In this document: positions 25,672 through 32,080 of the stretch, piece after piece
Position numbering within the stretch: position 1 is the stretch's first letter
Layout of the letters: the number at the start of each line of letters is the position of its first letter
NCBI GenBank assembly: GCA_002508635.1
Contig: DACO01000145.1
Location: 52,455-84,534 of the forward strand
From: Methanolobus sp. UBA118
GTDB lineage: Archaea > Halobacteriota > Methanosarcinia > Methanosarcinales > Methanosarcinaceae
Direction of reading: 5' to 3'
Length of the DNA: 32,080 bases
Notes under the pieces: generated by a model
What the model was told of the DNA's origin: nothing
What the model saw: the letters and a program-made list of their open reading frames with translations, nothing else
The model's database searches: none
Translations under genes and position numbers: made by a program

Positions 25672-25800
25672 CCCGATATTAATTATTTTTTAAAAAATAT
25701 GAGATTAATAAAATAAATGGGCACTGTGGAAAATGAGGTAAATAAGAACTTAAAATAAGATCAAAGTCCTTAAATGGTGCGTGCATCTATCTTTTAATTT

Positions 25801-27174
25801 TCAAACCGGCTCCCCCGGGAAATCCCCCAATATCTCATACGAGACCTTCCTGTAGAGCGAGGTATATTCATCGGTGGGTTCGAGATCGTATTCTGATTTT
25901 ATCCTGTAGCACTTGTCAAAGGGCTTACCCTTGGGTGGATTTGTGAGCTTGTCCCTGTATTTTGAATAGATCTTTGCCACAAGCCTGTTTGCTTCCTCCA
26001 GTGAGAGGTGGGTTGCCATCTGTGCCATTTCTCCCATGAATCTTGATTCCAGACCTGACGAGTGGTCCGGTACTCCTCCGCGGGATCCCACGGGTCCGAG
26101 CAGTATGTCCCTTCCGCAGACCGTATCTCCGATGGCCTGGGCTGCTGTCTCGTAGAACATCATCTCGGTGCATATCCCTGCTGTGTTCCAGTAGTATCTT
26201 GCCGTGTAGTAGTTCATGTTACGGGAGATCGCAAGAGATGAGAGATTGGAAGCCCACATTATCTCCTTTGCGGAGGATGAACCGGAATCCACATGTACCG
26301 CCCCTGAGGCATGGATGCTTGAATGTGCCAGCACCTTTGACTGCAGGGTTTCCGCCACATCGATGATGGCAAGGCCTTCAGGTGATCCTATACACGGTCC
26401 TCCGAAAACAGGCACCTGTCCTGAAAGGTAGTGATTTCCGTGTTCCTGATGGTAGATACATTTGGAAAGGGTCTCATAATCAACTTTAAGATCGTCCATG
26501 TAGACTTCCTGCGGATCATTACACGAGTAAAGTTCCTCTGACGAGACGAGCAGATATGATGTCGGCAGCGTCGGTGTACTCGGGCCCATAAGTGCCAGCC
26601 CTTCGCGCCCTCCTATTTTTGTGGCAAGCCTTTCCTGTCTTGCTGCCTTCAGAACTGCTAACATCTCAAGTGGACTTTTCGGCTTGATGTACTCCCCACA
26701 GAACTGCTTCATTGCACCGCTGTAGATTCCCTGGACTACATTTTCCATTACCGAACTTAAATTGATAAAAACAAAATTCTCCTCTGAAACGCTTCCACCC
26801 ATCGGCCCGCCTATGATCACCGGCGGAATTGATACCAGCGGATATCGATGAGGTATAGCTACTTTTTCCTTAAGTCTGCCAATCTCAAGTGGGTTAATGA
26901 CATTAAGTGATTTCAGGATATCTTCTTCATCAATATGAATGATCCTTTCTGTACTTCTGCAGTAGACTCCCACTGTATGAAGTAGTTCTATGCCCGCTTC
27001 AAAGGTTGCATCAGCCATCTCAAGATCAGTGGGTACAAAGGATTTATTATCATACTCGATGTCGTATTTTACAGCAAGTTCCTCTGATTTCTTAAATACA
27101 TCAAGATCATGTTGTTTTTCGGTTTTTGTTTCACCTTCTATTGCACTTTTTAGATACTTGTACATATTTTGCAT
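25801..27174 (-). CDS. MtmB-family methyltransferase lacking pyrrolysine
   Basis: 457 residues, nearly MtmB length (458), and alignable end to end: VPTDLEMADATFEAGIELL matches VPTDKDMMENLFKAGFEML; GGPMGGSVSEENF matches GGPTGSPISEDMF; also KPKSPLEMLA, VPVFGG, TAGICTEM, GRDIL, GLESRFMGE and PTDEY. There is no TAG: the pyrrolysine position (GMAI-Pyl-GPE in MtmB) reads LALM196-GPS. Other pocket residues change too: Glu259 becomes Gly252 and Gln333 becomes Arg326, while Glu229 (Glu223, with one gap nearby) and Tyr335 (Tyr328) appear kept. It is therefore not expected to use monomethylamine in the known way; substrate unknown. ATG at 27174 has CAGGTG in front; stop TGA. No dedicated corrinoid gene adjoins, so it may use MtmC. 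Divergent from mtbA2. Confidence 0.88.
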   Translation of the reverse strand: MQNMYKYLKSAIEGETKTEKQHDLDVFKKSEELAVKYDIEYDNKSFVPTDLEMADATFEAGIELLHTVGVYCRSTERIIHIDEEDILKSLNVINPLEIGRLKEKVAIPHRYPLVSIPPVIIGGPMGGSVSEENFVFINLSSVMENVVQGIYSGAMKQFCGEYIKPKSPLEMLAVLKAARQERLATKIGGREGLALMGPSTPTLPTSYLLVSSEELYSCNDPQEVYMDDLKVDYETLSKCIYHQEHGNHYLSGQVPVFGGPCIGSPEGLAIIDVAETLQSKVLAHSSIHASGAVHVDSGSSSAKEIMWASNLSSLAISRNMNYYTARYYWNTAGICTEMMFYETAAQAIGDTVCGRDILLGPVGSRGGVPDHSSGLESRFMGEMAQMATHLSLEEANRLVAKIYSKYRDKLTNPPKGKPFDKCYRIKSEYDLEPTDEYTSLYRKVSYEILGDFPGEPV

Positions 27175-27822
27175 TGTTACACCTGAAGGTCAAAGCAATT
27201 TTATACCCGTCTGCAAAAATCTGTCTATGCTTTCTCCCGATATAATGTTGCTTTCGCTTACATATATATAATTTCCTATGATGTTCAAGTATATCTGCCT
27301 TGCCAGTTTATAGAAATTTAGTTCTGAAACTCTTTTTTGAATACGGACTTTTGTGCATGCTGATTATTAAGCCTCGTAAAATACATATATCTCGATAAAA
27401 AGCATTTTTATTTAATATGATTGTCTTATCCTGATATTTTTTTATGGAAGGACTTTTATCATTGTTCTTTTATGATGCTTCTAAAACGGGCACGTGATCT
27501 GCTACTTATATTTTTCTATTGTCTTTACTGATTTTCAAATCATATTCTGATTGATTGAATTCTGGTTATTCTTGCATAAAATTAAGTTTTATTTATACTG
27601 TTTGATCTGATCTCTTTAAGAAAAAAGCTATCATAGGGCTTATTTGTTGGTGGTTACTTCTTATATGGATTAGCATATTATTGTGCAATTATTCTCTTAC
27701 TTAACATTTGCGGCTAAATTTCTCATGCACTTTATATTTAAACTTAATCAGAGGGCTATAGAAAAATATATATTTTAGTAATCGAGATTTCCCCTTACTA
27801 TACATATCAGGAGCTTAAAATT
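27175..27822. promoter_or_regulatory. Divergent promoter region, MtmB homologue / mtbA2
   Basis: 648 AT-rich bases with no sizeable gene. For the minus strand, ATATATATAA at 27262-27271 lies ~90 bases before the ATG. For mtbA2, AATATATATTTT at 27766-27777 lies ~50 bases before its ATG, with CAGGAG at 27808-27813 as ribosome site. TTTATATTTAAA at 27731-27742 is another possible TATA element. Confidence 0.5.
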
Positions 27823-28842
27823 ATGGCAGAATATACCCCTAAAGAAAGATTAGCACGTGCACTTACAGGGCAGCCTGTTGACAGGATGCCTGCAATATCA
27901 GTTACACAGACAGGTACCGTTGACCAGATGGAAGCTTCCGGAGCTTTTTGGCCCGAGGCCAACGAGGATGCTGAAAAGATGGCAGCACTCGCAGAAGCGG
28001 GTCACACCGTAGTAGGTTTTGAGGCTGTACGTGTACCCTTTGACATCACCGCAGAGGCCGAGTTCTTCGGCTGTGAGATCAAACCCGGTACGATGGAGCA
28101 GCAACCCTCTGTTATCGGTCATGTGATAAGTAACACAGAAGATATCGAGAAATTCAAGGGCTACAATCTTGACCACGGAAGGATCGGTGTTGTCTGTGAT
28201 GCTATCAGGATCCTTGCAGACAAGTACGGTGATGAACTTCCTGTCATGGGCAGTATGATCGGTCCTTTCTCCCTTGCACAGCATCTCAATGGTGATGACT
28301 GGTTCATGGCCATATTCACAGACGAGGCCTTCGGTCTTGCACTTATGGAATTCGCAACCGATTTCTGTGTTGCATATGCAAAGAAGATGGTTGAGAACGG
28401 TGCTGACACAATGGTGATCATCGATCCTACAGCAAGTGCTCAGCTCATTGGTGCAGAGTTCTATGAGAAGTTCGTTGTACCATATCACGCAAAGATAGTT
28501 GATGCAATGCACGAGGCCGATGTACCTGTAGTGCTGCACATCTGTGGTGATACCACCAAGGGACTCGCACTCATGGAATCCTCAGGTGTGGATGCCATCA
28601 GTGTTGACCAGAATGTTGACGTTGCAACCGCTGTTGGAAACGTTGATAAGGCAGTGATCGTCGGTAACCTTGATCCTGTGAACGTTCTCTGGAACCAGAC
28701 CCCGGAAGTCGTAAAGGAAGAATCACAGAAGGTACTGGACGCAGGAGTAGGCCTGCTGGCACCAGGCTGTGGTATTGTCAGTAAGACACCGACCGAGAAC
28801 CTGCAGGCAATGGTCGAGATGGCAAAGAACCACAAATATTGA
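27823..28842 (+). CDS. mtbA: Methylcobamide:coenzyme M methyltransferase MtbA, copy 2
   Basis: 339 residues with the same zinc ligands as copy 1 (His239, Cys241, Cys316). By eye it differs from copy 1 at about five residues (Thr62 for Asn, Met91 for Arg, Asn115 for Ser, Ala179 for Thr, Asn336 for Ser). Its upstream DNA is quite different from that of copy 1, so the two are likely expressed under separate control. It ends in TGA, where copy 1 uses TAG. A good terminator follows. Being divergent from the non-pyrrolysine MtmB homologue, it could supply CoM methylation for that enzyme as well as for the mtbC-mtmB operon. Confidence 0.95.
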   Translation: MAEYTPKERLARALTGQPVDRMPAISVTQTGTVDQMEASGAFWPEANEDAEKMAALAEAGHTVVGFEAVRVPFDITAEAEFFGCEIKPGTMEQQPSVIGHVISNTEDIEKFKGYNLDHGRIGVVCDAIRILADKYGDELPVMGSMIGPFSLAQHLNGDDWFMAIFTDEAFGLALMEFATDFCVAYAKKMVENGADTMVIIDPTASAQLIGAEFYEKFVVPYHAKIVDAMHEADVPVVLHICGDTTKGLALMESSGVDAISVDQNVDVATAVGNVDKAVIVGNLDPVNVLWNQTPEVVKEESQKVLDAGVGLLAPGCGIVSKTPTENLQAMVEMAKNHKY

Positions 28843-28864
28843 ATCTATAATAAAATCCATTCAT

Positions 28865-28919
28865 TTCTCCGGGTTTGAACCTTATAATGAATCCCTTCTC
28901 TCCCGGAGAATCTTTTTTT
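28865..28919 (+). terminator. Terminator after mtbA2
   Basis: TTCTCCGGG (28865-28873) pairs perfectly with CCCGGAGAA (28902-28910) across a 28-base loop, followed by T-run 28913-28919. Confidence 0.7.
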
Positions 28920-29018
28920 ATTTCTTACTATGAATTTGCAGCAATAAGTATACCTAGAATCTATTATCTACTATGGTGACAAAGACAAAAGAAAAGATTC
29001 TGTCATCATGTGGTTTAT

Positions 29019-30308
29019 ATGGAATATATAAGTGATTTTTTTGAATTTATTAAAAAAGCGACAGCACCGGTTCAGACAGTGGATGCCATAAAAGAGTGTT
29101 TTGATGCTGAAGGTTTCACAGAATTGAATATGGATAAGCCATGGAAGTTAAAAGCTTCTGGGAAATACTATCTATCCCCCTATCCTTCCATGCTTGTGGG
29201 CTTTACTGTAGGGAGCGATCAATATCTGCAAAAAGGAGTAAAGATGATCGCTGCGCATACGGATAATCCCGGATTCAGAATAAAACCCGATCCCGAGGTT
29301 GACCGTGAAGGGATGCTGACGCTGAATGTGGAGAAATATGGCGGTCCTATTCTGAGTGCATGGTTCGACCGTCCTTTGTCCATCGCCGGAAGGATAGCAG
29401 TGAAGTCCCATGAGGTACTAAGGCCTGAATTGATCCATCTGGATTTTCAAAGACCGATACTTACCATCCCAAATCTTGCAATCCATATGAATCGTGATAT
29501 CAATAAAGGTATGGAGATCAAGGTTCAGAAAGAAATGCAGCCTCTCATGACCCTGTTGATGGAAGAGGAGATCAAGGATGATTATCTACTGAATCTGGTT
29601 GCAAAGGAAGCGGGGGTAAGTCCGGAGGATATCCTGGATATGGACCTGAATGTCTATTGTTGCGAGGAAGGCATGCTGGTTGGCTCAAAAGGGGAGTTCA
29701 TTTCCTGTCCGAGGATAGATGACCTGTCCATGGTGTATGCTGCTCTGGAAGCTCTTATAGGATCGGAGCATAAGGACGGGATCAACATGGTAGCATTCAT
29801 GGATAATGAGGAAATAGGTTCCATGACCAGGCAGGGTGCAGATTCCATGCTGTTGAGCACTATTTTGGATAGCATCCATAAGGGCATAAAGGGAGCTGAA
29901 CAGGTCACCTTTCAGGAAACGGACTTCTTTGTTATCTCGGCCGATGGTGCCCATGGTTTCCATCCCAATTATAGCGAAAAAACAGATATCACCAGCAAGC
30001 CTGTAATGAACAAAGGGGTTGCAATCAAGATCAGCGGAAATCGTTCATATGCCTCGGAAGTTGAGACCATTGCAGCTTTTCAGCAATTGTGTGACAGGGC
30101 AGGTGTTGAATACCAGAAATTCGTGAACCATTCCGATGAACCGGGAGGAAAGACCCTTGGTCCCTTGCTCAGCAAATACCTGCCTGTTCATGTGGTGGAT
30201 GTAGGCGTGCCGATGCTGGCAATGCATTCTACCAGGGAGCTTATGGGTAAACAGGACTTTCTGGATTCCATCGAGATTTTCAGGACATTTTTCCGGTTAG
30301 AAGAATGA
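29019..30308 (+). CDS. M18-family metallo-aminopeptidase
   Basis: 429 residues, normal length for peptidase family M18 (aspartyl aminopeptidase type), a cytoplasmic dizinc exopeptidase. Metal and catalytic motifs: MIAAHTDNPGF (His80), RIDDLSM, MDNEEIGS, ISADGAHGFHPNY and MLAMHSTRE near the C-terminus. It probably trims peptides in general protein turnover and has no evident link to methylamines. ATG at 29019 is the likely start; an in-frame GTG at 29010 is an alternative. It stands alone: the mtbA2 terminator precedes it, and taw1 has its own TATA box. Confidence 0.9.
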   Translation: MEYISDFFEFIKKATAPVQTVDAIKECFDAEGFTELNMDKPWKLKASGKYYLSPYPSMLVGFTVGSDQYLQKGVKMIAAHTDNPGFRIKPDPEVDREGMLTLNVEKYGGPILSAWFDRPLSIAGRIAVKSHEVLRPELIHLDFQRPILTIPNLAIHMNRDINKGMEIKVQKEMQPLMTLLMEEEIKDDYLLNLVAKEAGVSPEDILDMDLNVYCCEEGMLVGSKGEFISCPRIDDLSMVYAALEALIGSEHKDGINMVAFMDNEEIGSMTRQGADSMLLSTILDSIHKGIKGAEQVTFQETDFFVISADGAHGFHPNYSEKTDITSKPVMNKGVAIKISGNRSYASEVETIAAFQQLCDRAGVEYQKFVNHSDEPGGKTLGPLLSKYLPVHVVDVGVPMLAMHSTRELMGKQDFLDSIEIFRTFFRLEE

Positions 30309-30359
30309 CACATATCTTGTGAAATTAAATTTCCAGGATACATTTTGTTCGACCCATAC

Positions 30360-30367
30360 TTTATATA
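30360..30367 (+). promoter_or_regulatory. TATA box for taw1
   Basis: TTTATATA only ~30 bases before the taw1 ATG, implying an almost leaderless mRNA. Confidence 0.5.
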
Positions 30368-30391
30368 CACTGAAAATTTAACTACAGCCAG

Positions 30392-31330
30392 ATGTCCAGA
30401 AGAAGACAAAAGGTACGGGAAATTACGGACTTTAAATCCCTCCTGAAAAAGCAGGGATATAGTCTTGCAGGCAGGCATTCTGCCGTGAAGACCTGCCTCT
30501 GGCTTGGCAGGGCTATCAAGGGAGAGGGTGAGTGCTACAAATCTCATTTTTACGGCATTCAGTCACACCGCTGTCTCCAGATGACGCCGACGCTTATGTG
30601 TAATCAGAAGTGTCTGCATTGCTGGAGACCTACTGAGATCGACGTCCCTATGCCCGATGGCTGGGACTCTCCAGTGGAAATAGTGGGGTCATGTATCGAT
30701 TCTCAGCGGAAGTTAATTTCCGGTTTTGGCGGCTCTGCTCCAAGGGAGCTCTGGATGGAGGGCAATGAGCCCGGACACGTGGCAATATCCCTGTCAGGAG
30801 AACCCACACTTTTTCCTCATCTTCCGGAACTAATTGAGGAATTCAAAAGTAAGGGCCTTACAACCTTTGTTGTAAGCAACGGCACCGTACCTGCGATGAT
30901 GGAAAAGATCAACCCTTCCCAGCTTTACATGAGTCTTGACGCACCTGACAGGCAGACCTACGAAAAGGTCTGTGTCCCGAATTCTCCCGGTCTCTGGGAC
31001 AGGATAAACGAGTCACTCGATATTCTTCGGAACAAGGATACAAGGACCGTCATACGTATAACCCTGATCAAGGGTGTCAATATGTTCAACCCTGAGGCTT
31101 ATGCTGAACTTATAAGCAAGGCAGATCCGGACTATATAGAGGTTAAAGCTTACATGCACCTGGGTTTCTCCAGAAAGAGGCTTCCGCGTGAAGCAATGCC
31201 ATCCCATGAAGAGGTACTTGAATTCTCGGCTGAGGTTGCAGAGTATCTGGGATACCAGGTTGCCGATGATGTGGAGATAAGCAGGGTGGTCCTTCTCTCA
31301 AAGGACGGCTCGGTCTCACACCTTATTTGA
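30392..31330 (+). CDS. taw1: tRNA 4-demethylwyosine synthase Taw1 (radical SAM)
   Basis: 312 residues. The radical-SAM cluster motif is CNQKCLHC (Cys70, Cys74, Cys77). A second cysteine set, Cys35, Cys48 and Cys61, has the 12-residue spacings seen in archaeal TYW1 for its second Fe-S cluster. SLSGEPTLFP and VVSNGT are also typical of the family. The enzyme makes 4-demethylwyosine from N1-methylguanosine at position 37 of tRNA-Phe, using pyruvate. Ordinary archaeal housekeeping gene, followed by aRF1. The start ATG lies just after the TATA element, consistent with a leaderless transcript. Confidence 0.93.
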   Translation: MSRRRQKVREITDFKSLLKKQGYSLAGRHSAVKTCLWLGRAIKGEGECYKSHFYGIQSHRCLQMTPTLMCNQKCLHCWRPTEIDVPMPDGWDSPVEIVGSCIDSQRKLISGFGGSAPRELWMEGNEPGHVAISLSGEPTLFPHLPELIEEFKSKGLTTFVVSNGTVPAMMEKINPSQLYMSLDAPDRQTYEKVCVPNSPGLWDRINESLDILRNKDTRTVIRITLIKGVNMFNPEAYAELISKADPDYIEVKAYMHLGFSRKRLPREAMPSHEEVLEFSAEVAEYLGYQVADDVEISRVVLLSKDGSVSHLI

Positions 31331-31368
31331 CGGGCAGGATGCGGGTCTGTCCGGGTCCGTGTCACAAT

Positions 31369-31380
31369 CTATATTTATAT
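31369..31380 (+). promoter_or_regulatory. TATA box for aRF1 gene
   Basis: CTATATTTATAT about 75 bases upstream of the aRF1 ATG, implying a leader of about 50 bases. Confidence 0.5.
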
Positions 31381-31454
31381 GTTAGATGTACATATGCACC
31401 ACAATCGAAGATATGAAATAATCATAGTTCACTTCAATTCGGAGTATTTTCAAT

Positions 31455-32080
31455 ATGTCAGAACAATCTGCTCATTCTAAATATGAATTTAAGAAACATC
31501 TGGAGGAACTGCGCTCAAAGAAGGGTCGCGGTACCGAACTGATATCACTTTATATCCCTACTACAAAGCAACTGTCCGATGTTACCTCTCAGCTCAAGAC
31601 AGAGCACGGTCAGGCCTCGAACATCAAATCCAAGGTTACAAAAGATAATGTACAGGGTGCGCTTGATTCCCTGCTTTCTAGACTGAGGTACGTTGAGGAA
31701 GTACCCGAGAACGGTATTGTGTTCTTCACCGGTGCGGTTGACATAGGCGCTAATAAAACAAACATGGAAACAACCATTATTGAGCCTCCTCAGCCCATTG
31801 TTACCTACAGGTATCATTGTGATTCCTCGTTCTTCCTTGAACCGCTTGAGGAAATGCTGAGGGATGTTAAGACATTCGGTCTGCTTGTACTTGACAGGAG
31901 AGAGGCCACGGTGGGTCTGCTTGTGGGAAAACATATCGAATCATACAGGCATCTCACATCCGCAGTACCAGGCAAACAGAGAAAGGGTGGTCAGAGTGCT
32001 CACAGGTTCCAGCAGCTAAGGCTTATCGCCATCCATGATTTCTACAAACGTATCGGTGATGCAGCAAGTGATGTATTCCT
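31455..32080 (+). CDS. prf1: Peptide chain release factor aRF1 (5' part)
   Basis: The frame is open from ATG 31455 to the window end, giving the first 208 residues of about 410. The stop-codon recognition domain has NIKS at 56-59 and YxCxxxF at 120-126 (YHCDSSF). The catalytic GGQ at 178-180 (KGGQSAH) triggers peptide release. It is thus a canonical class-1 archaeal release factor expected to read UAA, UAG and UGA, competing with tRNA-Pyl at the amber codons in this island. GGAG at 31441-31444 is the probable ribosome site. Some Methanosarcina species have a second aRF1 paralogue; this copy shows the standard motifs. Confidence 0.95.
   Translation, partial: MSEQSAHSKYEFKKHLEELRSKKGRGTELISLYIPTTKQLSDVTSQLKTEHGQASNIKSKVTKDNVQGALDSLLSRLRYVEEVPENGIVFFTGAVDIGANKTNMETTIIEPPQPIVTYRYHCDSSFFLEPLEEMLRDVKTFGLLVLDRREATVGLLVGKHIESYRHLTSAVPGKQRKGGQSAHRFQQLRLIAIHDFYKRIGDAASDVF

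Larger units (their letters stand above)
25482..25800 (+). other. Convergent intergenic region mtmB2 - MtmB homologue
   Basis: 319 bases between convergent genes. It holds the two-hairpin element (25497-25550), a T-tract (25555-25569) and an inverted repeat (25613-25671). I see no gene. Confidence 0.5.

Noticed and set aside
25801..27174. Reading the MtmB homologue as a pseudogene
   Set aside because: The frame is uninterrupted over 457 codons, length and family motifs are kept to the C-terminus, and it has a ribosome site and a TATA-like element.
28973..29035. A 20-codon frame overlapping the start of the M18 peptidase gene
   Set aside because: No ribosome site and no sign of conservation; the overlap is probably chance.
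1..32080. CRISPR arrays, insertion sequences, integrases or attachment sites
   Set aside because: I saw no regularly spaced repeats, transposase motifs or terminal inverted repeats. The tRNA-Pyl 3' end is not repeated nearby, so there is no visible integration scar.

Overview
The window comes from a methylotrophic methanogenic archaeon of the Methanosarcinaceae type (Methanosarcina, Methanolobus or Methanomethylovorans relatives). The evidence is the full set of pyrrolysine-containing methylamine methyltransferases, their cognate corrinoid proteins, a pyrrolysine tRNA, archaeal TATA-box promoters and archaeal housekeeping genes (taw1, aRF1). I cannot fix the genus without a search.

Almost the whole window is a methylamine-catabolism island. 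From the left: the 3' end of a dimethylamine methyltransferase gene (mtbB, copy 1) and an APC-family permease; a minus-strand regulatory block (winged-helix DUF1724-type regulator, stand-alone response regulator, dCache/HAMP histidine kinase); mtmC1-mtmB1 for monomethylamine; mtbA1, the methylcorrinoid:coenzyme M methyltransferase; a tandem pair of hydantoinase/oxoprolinase-like ASKHA proteins; a tRNA-Pyl gene; a PAS/GAF sensor with no kinase module; mttB-mttC for trimethylamine; mttP with a small winged-helix gene and a 49-residue membrane protein; mtbC-mtbB2-mtmC2-mtmB2; a minus-strand MtmB homologue that has no pyrrolysine; and mtbA2, nearly identical to mtbA1. The right edge is housekeeping: M18 aminopeptidase, Taw1 and the start of release factor aRF1.

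The pathway reads as follows. MttB, MtbB and MtmB demethylate tri-, di- and monomethylamine onto MttC, MtbC and MtmC. MtbA then moves the methyl group to coenzyme M for methanogenesis. Five in-frame TAG codons (16, 6963, 17959, 23003, 24708) sit exactly at the known pyrrolysine positions (MtmB 202, MtbB 356, MttB 334) and must be read by tRNA-Pyl. pylS/pylBCD and ramA are not in the window.

The most unusual item is the full-length MtmB-family protein at 25801..27174 (minus). It has Met at the pyrrolysine position and altered active-site residues, so it looks like an MtmB-family counterpart of the known non-pyrrolysine MttB enzymes such as MtgB, with unknown substrate. Other points of interest are the isolated pylT, the paired HyuA-like proteins, a covarying two-hairpin element after both mtmB copies, and two genes (mtbA1, response regulator) that end in TAG in an organism that decodes TAG.
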